Positions 1-8,542 of a DNA stretch of 13,318 nt are shown piece after piece; positions within the stretch are counted from its first letter, which is position 1, and each line of letters starts with the position of its first letter. Below the pieces are notes generated by a model, which saw only the letters and a program-made list of their open reading frames with translations, did not search any database and was not told where the DNA came from. Both the position numbers and the translations under genes were made by a program. The stretch is from Holosporaceae bacterium (GTDB lineage Bacteria; Pseudomonadota; Alphaproteobacteria; UBA3830), in contig JAISYW010000018.1 of the NCBI GenBank assembly GCA_031269645.1, positions 1 through 13,318 of the forward strand, written 5' to 3'.

Positions 1-1149
1 TCTGGCTCTTCTTATCAAGCCGAATCCAAGACTGGCGTTCCGACATTTTATTCCCACGTGGTTTTTTGTGGAACCGGAAAATTTACGGAGGTAGAATTCA
101 AACAGAAATGTTCGGATATTTCTGTAAAAATATCCTGCAGAGCAGGAGTCGATAATTTATTTTTTTCAATGACCGCCCCCCGAATAGTTCTTAAAGAAGC
201 AATAGAGCTTTTTGGCATGCTTATGAGTTCTCCTACATTTGAAAAAGATAAAGTAAGAAAAATCCAAAATGAAATTGGCTATTCTATGCAAAATTATGCA
301 ATTACCCCAGCAGAAACCGCTTTCTATACGCTTGCCCCAGCATTGATCTTTCCTTCTCATATATATAAGTACGGCCTACACGGTAATTCAGAACATTTCA
401 TGAAATTGTCCATTGATGATCTTGTAAAGTATAAAAAGAAATTTCTAGTTATAAAAAATGCCGAAGCATGCATATGCGGTAATATCGATGAAAACGAAGC
501 TGTTTCTTTATTAAATAACGTTCTGCGAGGAATAGAGAAAGGAGAACCGGCTCAAGACAATATTCCAGACATCTCCCCCCAATTGACTCCTAAAATTACC
601 AAATACTATGTAGAAGGACCTCAAAGTGTAGTTATATTCATCCTAAAAAATGAAAAGCCATTATCTTCTCAAAAACCAGCGATTTCAATCCTATATCGTA
701 TTCTTGGAGAACATTCTTCGTTTAAAAGCAAAATAATGTCGGAGTTACGTACGAAACAGGGACTAATATATGGCGGAACAATCATTCCAGTAGATTTGAA
801 TCACGCAAATTACGCTTTTGGAGTATTGCAAACTGATAATTCAAAAGCACAAAAAGCCATCGAGTCAATAAAGACAATAATTAATAAGCTTAGGGAGAAT
901 GGAATAACGCCAGATGAATTGCAATTCGCAAAAAACAATATTAAAGGAACATTACTCGTCAGATTGAGAACTTCAGGAGAGTTATGCCAATTTTACTTTG
1001 GGAAAATGCTGGATGGTTTCAAAACCAACGCTTTATCGGATTATTTGGAAAGAACTTCAAAAGTCACGCGGGAAGAAGTTAACCATCAAGCGAAAGAAAT
1101 TTTGGATGAAGAAAAGATGTCGTTTATCCTAATAGGCGGAAATGAATGA
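1..1149 (+). CDS. M16-family peptidase-like protein, zinc motif degenerate (5' partial)
   Basis: The frame is open from base 1 with no start codon, so the gene begins upstream; the GTG at 58 lies inside a conserved M16 segment and is not the start. The visible 382 residues follow the M16B two-lobe plan. The strand before the active site reads SGSSYQAESKTGV, where catalytic relatives continue with HFLEH; here it is TFYSH, so the first His and the Glu are replaced and only the second His remains. The second lobe contains ELRTKQGLIYG, which keeps the conserved Arg...Tyr pair typical of the non-catalytic lobe, and the protein ends in a typical FILIGG strand. Known M16 proteins often work as an active/inactive pair in the periplasm or envelope; this one resembles the inactive member. 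Its stop overlaps the next gene's start (ATGA), which indicates translational coupling. The family call is firm and loss of proteolysis is a strong inference. Confidence 0.88.
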   Translation, partial: SGSSYQAESKTGVPTFYSHVVFCGTGKFTEVEFKQKCSDISVKISCRAGVDNLFFSMTAPRIVLKEAIELFGMLMSSPTFEKDKVRKIQNEIGYSMQNYAITPAETAFYTLAPALIFPSHIYKYGLHGNSEHFMKLSIDDLVKYKKKFLVIKNAEACICGNIDENEAVSLLNNVLRGIEKGEPAQDNIPDISPQLTPKITKYYVEGPQSVVIFILKNEKPLSSQKPAISILYRILGEHSSFKSKIMSELRTKQGLIYGGTIIPVDLNHANYAFGVLQTDNSKAQKAIESIKTIINKLRENGITPDELQFAKNNIKGTLLVRLRTSGELCQFYFGKMLDGFKTNALSDYLERTSKVTREEVNHQAKEILDEEKMSFILIGGNE

Positions 1150-2405
1150 TAAATAAAATAGTTCTTTGTTTTTTATTGTTTTGTTCGCCTCTAATGTTGG
1201 CGGTATCGAATTTAAAAGTTGGACCAATCCGCGAACTCGTCTTAAACAATAGAATAAATGCGTTTTTGTATGAAGATTTTCGTATGCCCATTGTAATAGT
1301 CGAAATAATTTTCGATACTGGATCGTTCCACGATCCGGTAAATAAACAAGGAATTAGCAACATAATCGCGGAAAATATCGTTAGCAGTAGACTGCACAGG
1401 CAGTTGCAGGCTTTAGGAATTTCCTGTTATGCAAACGCAACCGGCGAATATACCAAAATCATCGCCGAGATGCATCCGAAACGCGTAAAAAACTTCTTTA
1501 GCACTATTTATAGAAATATTTCGCGCTTTTCCATAGAAAATCTTGAAATCCTAAAAAAGCAAATGATTATTGATAGGAAATTATCCAGTTATAATTCGGA
1601 AGACTACATCGCTAACGTAATCTTTGCTCATGTTAATCTAAAAAATGCAAACACAACGAATTTGATATTCAATGAACAATCTTTATCGTCCATTTCCAAA
1701 AACGATGTAAGACGTTTCTTTAATAAAAATTATAAAAATGCTCATTTATCAGTCATAGTCAGTGGAGCTATTGGTTATAAAAATTTCGTTAAAGTATTAC
1801 AATCGACGTTTGGTAATCTAGCTTCTCGTCGCGCGATTTCTTTCAATCATTATAAAAATTGTATATTTAAAGACGTCCGTATTGAAAACAAACATCTTCA
1901 AAGATCTGCTAGATATTTTTATGTTATTCATCAAAATTCTGGCTTTTTGGACGCGTTTTTTAGCGTTTTTGATTACGAAATGTTTAAGTTTTTCAAAAAA
2001 GCTAATCCGATAATTAGCGATTATTATATGCAAGATATTATAAATCACGGCGATTGCGTCAGAGAAATCTGTCTTATTCCAAAAAGAGACATTTCCCTAA
2101 AAAAAATGCAGGAAATTTATGAAATTTTTGTAAAACGGATGTGCAAAAAACATTTTTCTTCCGATTTTTTAGCTAGCTGTGCGCTAACCGAGAAATACTC
2201 TGGGCAATTTTTATTTTGCGACCTGCACAATGTTTGTTCGCATATTAAAAATTCATATTTAAGCGATAAAAATGTTAATTCTATTTACGAGATTGAAAAC
2301 GATATTCAAAACATTGATCAAAATTCAATAAAAACGTTGTCCCAGAAAATATTGCAGCAAAATTTAGTTTTAAAAATTACAACCCAATATAAATCGGATA
2401 AATAA
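1146..2405 (+). CDS. M16-family peptidase-like protein, zinc motif absent
   Basis: 419 residues, starting with an ATG that shares the ATGA overlap with the preceding gene. An N-terminal signal peptide is likely: a short basic start, a hydrophobic stretch at about residues 5-18, and a possible cleavage after LMLA near residue 19, so the protein is predicted to be exported. The first lobe is recognisably M16: LNNRINAFLYEDFRMPIV, then DTGSFHDPVNKQGIS at about 57-71. The following HxxEH position reads N72-I-I-A75-E76, so neither zinc His nor the catalytic Glu is in place. The second lobe (about 220-419) is strongly diverged and I cannot place the conserved Arg/Tyr pair. It is the middle gene of three consecutive M16-like genes and abuts the next gene with no spacer. 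It is probably a structural or regulatory subunit; its substrate or partner cannot be read from the sequence. Confidence 0.8.
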   Translation: MINKIVLCFLLFCSPLMLAVSNLKVGPIRELVLNNRINAFLYEDFRMPIVIVEIIFDTGSFHDPVNKQGISNIIAENIVSSRLHRQLQALGISCYANATGEYTKIIAEMHPKRVKNFFSTIYRNISRFSIENLEILKKQMIIDRKLSSYNSEDYIANVIFAHVNLKNANTTNLIFNEQSLSSISKNDVRRFFNKNYKNAHLSVIVSGAIGYKNFVKVLQSTFGNLASRRAISFNHYKNCIFKDVRIENKHLQRSARYFYVIHQNSGFLDAFFSVFDYEMFKFFKKANPIISDYYMQDIINHGDCVREICLIPKRDISLKKMQEIYEIFVKRMCKKHFSSDFLASCALTEKYSGQFLFCDLHNVCSHIKNSYLSDKNVNSIYEIENDIQNIDQNSIKTLSQKILQQNLVLKITTQYKSDK

Positions 2406-3689
2406 ATGCTGAAACTGAAAAAGCAAAAATTAATTCTTTCGTTTCTTTTGTCGGGCTTAGTTTCAGTTCCATTCTTTTTTAAGAAAGAAAGCGCCTTTGT
2501 TGAAATTACGGATATTGAAAATAGTTTAGGTATAAAGACTTCAATTGTGGATATTAAAAACAATGGCGTAATATATATAAAATGCAAATTTAAAAACGCT
2601 GGAGTTTTGCATAACCAAGTGGATAAACACGGAATTTCAGCGATACTCGGCAATCTCATGTTTAGAAAAATAAATGGACTCTCGTCTGGAGAAACACAGG
2701 AAAAAATGTCTGAACTGGGATTGCAATACTTTTTCCAAAATGCTTTCGAAGACGATTTCGAAGTTTCTTTTTATGTTTTAAAAGATAAAATAGAAAAAGC
2801 GCTACGTTTTTTATCAACTGCTTTTACCAAGTCAGAGTTTTCCAAAAACGATTTGGAATTTATGAAGGAGCAATTTCCTCGAATACTAGATATTGATTCT
2901 AAGCCTGAGGAATTAATGTTTGAAAAACTCATGAACCTATTATATGTAGATCATAATTACGGTCTAAATAACAGCGGAACAGCCCAAGCCATATCGAGTA
3001 TTACAACGAACGATATAAATGATTCTATAAAATCCAATTTCGCAAAAGATAACCTAGAAACTCTGTTTGTCGGCGAAATTTCCAAGTCCGAAGCCAAAAA
3101 ATATCTCGATATTTTATTCGCTCAGTTACCGGAGACTTGCAAAATTCGGCATGAGGAAAAAATACGAGCGAAAATATCAAACCAAACAACCTCCGTTATT
3201 AAAAAACCTGACATGAAAGATATCGTTGGCGTTATGTGTGGAGTTCGTATCGACGATTTAACAGAAATCGAACGAGCTGCTCTTTATGTTGTTATAGAAA
3301 GCTTATACAACAAAAACGGCAGCTTTGTCAAAGAATTATGTTCGCGGAACATCGCTTATAAAGTGAATTACAGTTTGCTAGAGCGTTCTTTTTCAAATGT
3401 TTTTTATTTTTATATTTTTCTTGAAAAACAAGATTTAGAAAGATACTTAAAATATCTCAAAACTGTCGTCAACAACCCCTTGACGATAGTAAATTCTCTA
3501 GAATTGGAGCGAGTAAAAAAATATTTCATGGAACAGTCGATTAATGGATTTGCGAATTTGACCGACTTCGAAAAGAAAAACAAGCGACGTAATCTACCTT
3601 TTGAAAAAATAAACGAGCAAACCCTAGAAAAAGTCATAAAAAAACTATACAACAATCAGCAATCGAAAATAGTAATTATCAAGGACTAA
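2406..3689 (+). CDS. M16-family peptidase-like protein, zinc motif absent
   Basis: 427 residues. The ATG directly follows the TAA of the preceding gene, so the two are almost certainly co-translated. A basic N-terminus (MLKLKKQK) precedes a hydrophobic segment at about 9-25, consistent with a signal peptide or membrane anchor. M16 features are KNAGVLHNQVDKHGIS followed by A79-I-L-G82-N83 where HxxEH would be, so all three catalytic or zinc residues are lost. Then come the helices with GETQEKMSELGLQ and a first-lobe end around FVGEISKSEAKKYLD. The second lobe carries VKELCSRNIAYKV (near residue 310), a weak counterpart of the Arg...Tyr element. It is the last gene of the run, followed after 4 bases by a hairpin. 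It is a probable pseudo-peptidase of the envelope; the family is fairly sure and the function unknown. Confidence 0.82.
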   Translation: MLKLKKQKLILSFLLSGLVSVPFFFKKESAFVEITDIENSLGIKTSIVDIKNNGVIYIKCKFKNAGVLHNQVDKHGISAILGNLMFRKINGLSSGETQEKMSELGLQYFFQNAFEDDFEVSFYVLKDKIEKALRFLSTAFTKSEFSKNDLEFMKEQFPRILDIDSKPEELMFEKLMNLLYVDHNYGLNNSGTAQAISSITTNDINDSIKSNFAKDNLETLFVGEISKSEAKKYLDILFAQLPETCKIRHEEKIRAKISNQTTSVIKKPDMKDIVGVMCGVRIDDLTEIERAALYVVIESLYNKNGSFVKELCSRNIAYKVNYSLLERSFSNVFYFYIFLEKQDLERYLKYLKTVVNNPLTIVNSLELERVKKYFMEQSINGFANLTDFEKKNKRRNLPFEKINEQTLEKVIKKLYNNQQSKIVIIKD

Positions 3690-3693
3690 AGAA

Positions 3694-3716
3694 AAAGGCC
3701 CCACAAGGAGGCCTTT
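3694..3716. terminator. Convergent hairpin terminator
   Basis: AAAGGCC (3694-3700) pairs with GGCCTTT (3710-3716); CC 3701-3702 and GG 3707-3708 can extend the stem across a bulged A, leaving an ACAA loop. Read on the minus strand, the stem is followed by a T-rich tail (TTCTTT, with stem Ts before it), so it is a good intrinsic terminator for the beta-barrel gene. Read on the plus strand the T-run is short, but the hairpin may still stop transcription of the M16 genes. It sits between two converging genes. Confidence 0.75.
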
Positions 3717-3742
3717 ATGCAAGGGAAAATAAAACAAGATGT

Positions 3743-4792
3743 TTAGAACAGACAGAAATCCTTTCCAGGATACCACACGCCCATAACGCGAACAGCATAC
3801 CCCTTAGTCCTTATGCGAGGTTTGAACGTATGGGTGTAGGAGGAAAGGACGGCACCAGGAGATAAAGGACCACCAACCGCCGCTCTACCATCCGCAAAAG
3901 TCAAAGAACCAGTCCTTGTCAAAGAGCCAGTTTTTTCAGACTGGATTCTGTAATCAAACTCAACACGTAGAGAAAGATTATCCCAGACATTTTTTTCAAA
4001 ACCGGCGCCAATAACAGGGGTTAACTTACTCAACTTTACAACTCCATAAGCAGCGGAAAATCCACTTTTAACCAAACAAGCACCAAGCCTCAAATAAAAT
4101 AGACCATCCAAAAAAGAACTATAAACGCCATATTTAAGAGCGACAGTAGGAACAAACCCATAATTTTTCTGTTTGACATCGCCAACCCCACCGACGGGAA
4201 CAGAAACAGAATCATATGCAACAATTTCTTTATTTCCACAAACATCCAAAGTAACTTCTCCTCCAAAAAGATTATTTTCACTAAAATAATCGTTGTAACC
4301 CAAGACAATGGCCCCGAAAAACTTATTGCTCGTACCTTTTAAAAAAGATTTTTCCCCACGACGACAAGCAACGAAACTATTCACACGACTGGCAGCAGCA
4401 GCAGTACTATCAAAAATATTATTTAAATCATCGCCAGAATAAGAAACCATCTCCCCCCCAAAACGACCACGAACAACACCACACAAAAAAGAGAAGTTAT
4501 CATATGCAGAGGAAGCCCCAAGACCAAACCGGTGAGGGGGAAAACTCACATCATATCGATCTTCAACGTTGACAGTTTTCGTAATCATCCCACTTTTTAG
4601 TAAACCGCCGCCTAAGTAAAAACCCTCAAAAGCTTCTTTTCCTACACGATGAGAAGAAGACTCTCTCTCAACCAAATCCTCTCTTCCACCAGAATCTTCT
4701 ACATCATCAGACACACTGACGGCACCGACACTAGTGAAAAGCAAAAGCCCAACAAAAAAAGAAAGCCCAGAACAGAAGGAAAAAAAATTCAT
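3743..4792 (-). CDS. Outer-membrane beta-barrel surface protein
   Basis: 349 residues from the ATG at 4792. That start is chosen over an in-frame TTG 12 bases earlier because a GAGG ribosome site lies 6 bases upstream of it. A signal peptide is clear: hydrophobic residues 8-23, with likely cleavage after SVGA at 24. A polar acidic linker (about 25-55) follows, then FEGFYLGGGLLKS, the usual first strand of small surface-antigen or OmpA-like barrels, with alternating hydrophobic strands rich in Gly and aromatic residues to the end. The C-terminus closes with Phe, as in proteins handled by the Bam machinery. The mature part has five cysteines, which is many for a barrel. A six-residue tandem repeat (TGSLTR/TGSLTF) lies near residue 290. 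Its coding strand is markedly G+T rich, unlike its neighbours. It resembles OMP_b-brl or Anaplasma-type surface antigens in general form only; the ligand or channel role is unknown. Confidence 0.75.
   Translation of the reverse strand: MNFFSFCSGLSFFVGLLLFTSVGAVSVSDDVEDSGGREDLVERESSSHRVGKEAFEGFYLGGGLLKSGMITKTVNVEDRYDVSFPPHRFGLGASSAYDNFSFLCGVVRGRFGGEMVSYSGDDLNNIFDSTAAAASRVNSFVACRRGEKSFLKGTSNKFFGAIVLGYNDYFSENNLFGGEVTLDVCGNKEIVAYDSVSVPVGGVGDVKQKNYGFVPTVALKYGVYSSFLDGLFYLRLGACLVKSGFSAAYGVVKLSKLTPVIGAGFEKNVWDNLSLRVEFDYRIQSEKTGSLTRTGSLTFADGRAAVGGPLSPGAVLSSYTHTFKPRIRTKGYAVRVMGVWYPGKDFCLF
3900..3935. repeat. 18-bp tandem repeat in the beta-barrel gene
   Basis: Two adjacent 18-bp units, 3900-3917 and 3918-3935, share gtcaaaga-ccagt and differ at a few positions. 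They preserve frame and encode TGSLTR then TGSLTF on the minus strand, within a probable surface loop or strand-turn of the barrel. Confidence 0.7.
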
Positions 4793-4898
4793 AATAAACC
4801 TCAAAATATTCCGAAGAGATGCTACAACAACCTAAAGCAAAATACAACCACACACAAAAAAAAAACAAGTTTGAGGCGTTGACAGAAACACTTAATCG

Positions 4899-4917
4899 AA
4901 AAAAGTTGCATTTCAAC
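4899..4917 (-). terminator. Possible weak terminator after ntrX
   Basis: On the minus strand, 16 bases past the ntrX stop, GTTG (4917-4914) and CAAC (4908-4905) can form a four-pair hairpin with a five-base loop, followed at once by six Ts (4904-4899). The stem is short, so this is tentative. The remaining intergenic stretch down to 4793 must hold the promoter of the beta-barrel gene, but I see no convincing -35/-10 pair. Confidence 0.3.
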
Positions 4918-4932
4918 AACAGTAAAATTTTC

Positions 4933-6330
4933 TCAGAAAAAACAGGGAACGGATTTTGTTTTTTTGGAGTTTTTGTATTGTTTTTCATAACGAATGTCGA
5001 GAGTTTTTAATTTTCTATGCAAGGCCGACCGTTCCATTCCTATAAACGCAGCGGTTTTGGAAATATTGCCAGAAAACCTTATCACTTGAGCTCGTAAATA
5101 ATCAGATTCGAAACAATCCTTCGCCTCCTTTATTGGTAAGGCAATTAATTTTGAAATATTTAACGAGTCGAATTTTTCATTTGTACTGCTGATTAATTCA
5201 GACGGCAATAATTGTTTATTTATTTCTTTCCTACCTATTGCATTTATTAAGGAAGCTTCTATGACATTTTTTATTTGACGCAAGTTTCCAGGCCAATCGT
5301 ACGATTGTAAAATCGCTAGCGCATCGCTCGTAAATTTTTTCGCTTTTAATCCAAAAAATATCTCCGAATTTTCAAGATAATATTCAATTATTGCAGAAAT
5401 ATCCTCTCGTCTATCTTTTAAATTCGGAATATTAATGTTCATTATGTTTAAACGATAATATAGTTCTTTGCTGAATTTATCATACTCCAGCATATCGTTC
5501 ATGTTTTCATTGGAGGAGCATATTAGACGCACATTGGCATATATTTTCTTATTGCCTACCGAATAACTTCCTTCCTGCAAGAACTGAAGCAATTTTCTTT
5601 GGCAATTTTTAGATAATCCTGTAACTTCTTCCAAAAATAGAGTCCCCAAATTTGCGTTTTCTATATGTCCGCAATTTTTTTCATTACCAAACAGCTCGCT
5701 TTCCAACTTCCCACTTTCATCGAAAGAACAATTGACATAGACGAACGGATATTCTTTACGTTGAGATTTTTTGTGAATCCAAAAAGCTATAGTATCGGCC
5801 TCAATTCCAACAGGGCTTTGCATAAAAATACGACTATTTACCGGTGCTACTTTTTCTATGGTTGGCCTTATGGATGAAGCAAATATGGACGATCCAATGG
5901 AAAAAATCTCCATGTCCAATTTACCACTTTTCAGATTAAAAACTTCTTTTTTTAGTCTATAAAGCTCGAGAGCGCGTTTCGTCGTCATAAGCAGACGCTC
6001 AATTACAAATGGCTTTTCTATAAAATCAATGGCGCCGTTCCGAATTGCCTGAAGCGCAACGTCTATTGTCCCATGGCCAGATATAATTACGATTGGAATT
6101 TCCGGATGCGTTTTTTTAAGTTTGTCGAGAATTTTCAAACCTGCTGATTCGTCTTGTCCTATCCAAAGATCTAAAAATATTAAATCTGGAGAATTTTTTT
6201 TAACGCAAGATATGGTTTCTTGCTCATTTGCTGCCAAAATCGCGTTATACCCTTCGTCAGCAAGCACCCCAGATATTAAAGACCTAACTTCGGCTTCGTC
6301 GTCCACAATTAATATTTTTTCATTAGTCAT
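4933..6330 (-). CDS. ntrX: Response regulator NtrX, AAA+ domain with degenerate Walker A
   Basis: 465 residues in three parts. The receiver (1-125) has the acidic pair D10-D11, phosphate acceptor D54, S84 and K106 all in place. The AAA+ sigma54-activator-type domain (about 140-365) is altered: the P-loop reads QSPVGIEADT, with the lysine replaced by A178 and two glycines lost; Walker B is LFLEE (D to E at 234); and the GAFTGA loop that contacts sigma54 is missing after ELFGNEK. The YDWPGNLRQIKNVIE helix is kept. The Fis-type helix-turn-helix (about 415-447) has GNISKTAAFIGMERSALHRKL, very typical of NtrX. A basic tail of about 18 residues follows. Lack of GAFTGA is known for alphaproteobacterial NtrX; the lost Walker lysine is what stands out. 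It overlaps ntrY by 8 bases (ATGACTAA) and is the partner of NtrY, likely controlling nitrogen, redox or envelope genes as a phosphorylation-dependent DNA-binding protein. Confidence 0.93.
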   Translation of the reverse strand: MTNEKILIVDDEAEVRSLISGVLADEGYNAILAANEQETISCVKKNSPDLIFLDLWIGQDESAGLKILDKLKKTHPEIPIVIISGHGTIDVALQAIRNGAIDFIEKPFVIERLLMTTKRALELYRLKKEVFNLKSGKLDMEIFSIGSSIFASSIRPTIEKVAPVNSRIFMQSPVGIEADTIAFWIHKKSQRKEYPFVYVNCSFDESGKLESELFGNEKNCGHIENANLGTLFLEEVTGLSKNCQRKLLQFLQEGSYSVGNKKIYANVRLICSSNENMNDMLEYDKFSKELYYRLNIMNINIPNLKDRREDISAIIEYYLENSEIFFGLKAKKFTSDALAILQSYDWPGNLRQIKNVIEASLINAIGRKEINKQLLPSELISSTNEKFDSLNISKLIALPIKEAKDCFESDYLRAQVIRFSGNISKTAAFIGMERSALHRKLKTLDIRYEKQYKNSKKTKSVPCFF

Positions 6331-8527
6331 TTTTATTATTCACAGACAATGGAAACAATATAGTTATTCTGGCCCCACCTCGATCGCTATTTTCAAATAA
6401 CAAATCGCCTTTGTGATCTTGTATTATTTTTTTCACAATTGCCAAGCCTAACCCACTTCCCTTCGGAGTCATAGTAAAATAAGGAGTCGCCAACGATTTC
6501 ATTTTTTCTTTAGGAAAACCTGGACCATCGTCTTCCACGACAACAAATACTTTTTTTACATCCGATTTTATTGATACCCAGATATTTTTGTCAACTCCGT
6601 CGGTATTAGAAAATGCGTTAATCGCGTTTTGAATCAAATTAACAATGGATTGATGAATCAAGCGCTCGTCCGCTTTTATCAAATAATTACTTTTATCGCA
6701 GATAAAATTGATCGTCACATTATTGCCGACATTTTGCATAAGCAAAACAGCTTGTTTACAAATTTCGGATAAATCGCATTTTTTTAGGACCGGTTCGGGC
6801 AATCTTGCAAAAAAATTGAATTCGTCTATCAATCTTTTTATATTTCCAACTTGATTGATTATGATATTTATTAAGCTAGAAAATGTTTCTAAATCCACGG
6901 AAATCTGAGATAAGTACTTACGCTTGATGCGTTCTGCCGACAATTGTATTGGGGTTAACGGATTTTTAATTTCATGAGCAACGCGACGAGCTACTTCAGA
7001 CCAAGCGGCTTTTCTTTGGGCTATTGCCATATTTGTTAAATCATTAAACGTAATCACAAATCTATTTCCGTCTTCAGACGTTATATTCTCAATTTTTACC
7101 AAAAACAACAAAATATTATCGCCTTTACGATATTGTATTTCTTTTTCAACCGAAGAATTGCCCTTGTTTAGCAATCTAAGGAGGGAGGCAATTTCCGGCA
7201 TAACGTCTCTTATGCACTCTCCGATTGTTATTCTACGACCAAGTAATTTCTCTGACATTTTATTCCAAATATATATGGCTCCGCCGTCTATTCCTATTAC
7301 GCCGGAAGAAACTCCAGCAAGAACGCTGCCTGTGAATTTTATTCTCTCATCCAATTTTTTGTTAATATCGACTAGATCTTCCCGTTGCTTGTTGACTTGA
7401 TCAATCATGTGATTGAATGTTTTGCTCAAATTCTGGATTTCTTCGTAAGCCCATTCTTCCTTGACGCGCGCCTCCATATTTCCGTTAATAATGTCTTCGG
7501 AAACATCTATCAAATTACTTACGGGTTTTATGATTCGCCAAGAATATATAATTGCCATTGCGACGGAAGCTATCAATAACAAAATACCAACGGTTAAAAA
7601 CATGAAAATGAAGGCTATTTCTAAGGAACTGCGCTCTTCTAAAAACTTGTAATATTCGTCATATGCCACTTTTGCATTTTTAGCATGAGATAAAATACTA
7701 GAATCAACGTTTTTCTCTATAATGAGATACATATAACCTGACGAATTTTTAAAGCACGAAGCTACTATTATACTTTTTGGATTTTCTCCTTCGACTTCTA
7801 GTATTACTCCTTTTTGGCTTGACGCTTCGACTTTCTGTATTTGTCTGTAATCTATATTTAAAAAGTGAAGATTAACGCTATATTGGGAATGGGCTATAAC
7901 CTCTAAAGAAGAATTCAATAATATCGCCGAATTCACTCCTTTTAATCCGCATAAATCATCTAATAAAAAATCTATATTCTTGACGATTCTAGGATAGTCC
8001 TCTTCGAATTCGTCGGAAAATTTTTCCAGATGATATTCTAGCGTTTTTGATATGGCAACGCAGTCGTTCATGGCGCCTATTTTATGTTCCACAAGATATG
8101 ATTCTGCAACTTGAAGAGATTCACGTAGGACAGTTCGATTGCGTTCGTTAAACCACGATTCTATTCCATTGTGAAAGAAAATTGCTGAAAATATGCACAT
8201 CGTTATTGATGGAGTAACGGACAATAAAGAAAAAATTGAGATCATTTTCAAGGTAAGGCGAGATCCTTTTCGGCGCCTATTGGATAACAAAACATAAATT
8301 TTATTGCTTATTAGAAATAGGAATATCAATATGAAAGCTATGTCAAAGTATAATATGGAAATTACAGTTCTTGAGCTGTGGTTATACAGATCTACATTTG
8401 AAAACAGCAAATATGTAAAAAAACAAGAAACAATCGATAATCCAAAAAATATGTAAATAAGAAAGTTTCGAATCTTTAGTTTTTTGATTCTTAATCGTCC
8501 CAAAAAATCCAATACAATCCTGAACAA
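6323..8527 (-). CDS. ntrY: Membrane sensor histidine kinase NtrY
   Basis: 734 residues, the usual NtrY size. Three membrane helices near the N-terminus (about 21-43, 56-81, 95-118) precede an extracytoplasmic sensor segment (about 120-300) and a fourth helix (about 303-328). A HAMP linker (about 330-385, IIKPVSNLIDVSEDIINGNM), a PAS domain (about 395-500) and the kinase core follow. The H-box ARRVAHEIKNPLTP has phospho-acceptor H518; the N-box is NLIQNAINAF (N634); G1 is VEDDGPGFP; G2 is GSGLGLAIV (690-698). All catalytic motifs are intact, so it should phosphorylate NtrX, with which it overlaps by 8 bases. The start is TTG at 8527: no ATG or GTG is available upstream before the in-frame TGA at 8545-8543, and the next Met (residue 95) would remove two helices. 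GAGGG lies about 12 bases upstream, overlapping the end of the preceding gene. Confidence 0.94.
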   Translation of the reverse strand: MFRIVLDFLGRLRIKKLKIRNFLIYIFFGLSIVSCFFTYLLFSNVDLYNHSSRTVISILYFDIAFILIFLFLISNKIYVLLSNRRRKGSRLTLKMISIFSLLSVTPSITMCIFSAIFFHNGIESWFNERNRTVLRESLQVAESYLVEHKIGAMNDCVAISKTLEYHLEKFSDEFEEDYPRIVKNIDFLLDDLCGLKGVNSAILLNSSLEVIAHSQYSVNLHFLNIDYRQIQKVEASSQKGVILEVEGENPKSIIVASCFKNSSGYMYLIIEKNVDSSILSHAKNAKVAYDEYYKFLEERSSLEIAFIFMFLTVGILLLIASVAMAIIYSWRIIKPVSNLIDVSEDIINGNMEARVKEEWAYEEIQNLSKTFNHMIDQVNKQREDLVDINKKLDERIKFTGSVLAGVSSGVIGIDGGAIYIWNKMSEKLLGRRITIGECIRDVMPEIASLLRLLNKGNSSVEKEIQYRKGDNILLFLVKIENITSEDGNRFVITFNDLTNMAIAQRKAAWSEVARRVAHEIKNPLTPIQLSAERIKRKYLSQISVDLETFSSLINIIINQVGNIKRLIDEFNFFARLPEPVLKKCDLSEICKQAVLLMQNVGNNVTINFICDKSNYLIKADERLIHQSIVNLIQNAINAFSNTDGVDKNIWVSIKSDVKKVFVVVEDDGPGFPKEKMKSLATPYFTMTPKGSGLGLAIVKKIIQDHKGDLLFENSDRGGARITILFPLSVNNKND

Positions 8528-8542
8528 ATTATATGTTATCCC

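Noticed and set aside
58..60. GTG at 58 as the start of the first M16-like gene
   Set aside because: The frame is open to base 1 and the upstream codons encode conserved M16 residues (GSSYQAESKTG), so the gene starts outside the window.
4649..4882. Lysine-rich plus-strand frame of 77 codons over the start of the beta-barrel gene
   Set aside because: It is antisense to a gene with signal peptide and ribosome site; its Lys/Thr/Asn content simply reflects the A+C-rich strand, and it has no recognisable domain.
4879..4884. Perfect plus-strand TTGACA as a promoter -35
   Set aside because: No -10-like hexamer lies 16-18 bases downstream, and no plus-strand gene follows; it points into the end of ntrX.
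4731..4988. Minus-strand 85-codon frame rich in Phe/Leu overlapping both the ntrX end and the beta-barrel start
   Set aside because: It overlaps two well-supported genes in another frame, and its hydrophobicity follows from T-rich sequence; no ribosome site supports it.
6122..6400. Plus-strand 92-codon frame across the ntrY/ntrX junction
   Set aside because: It is antisense to conserved kinase and receiver motifs and resembles no family.
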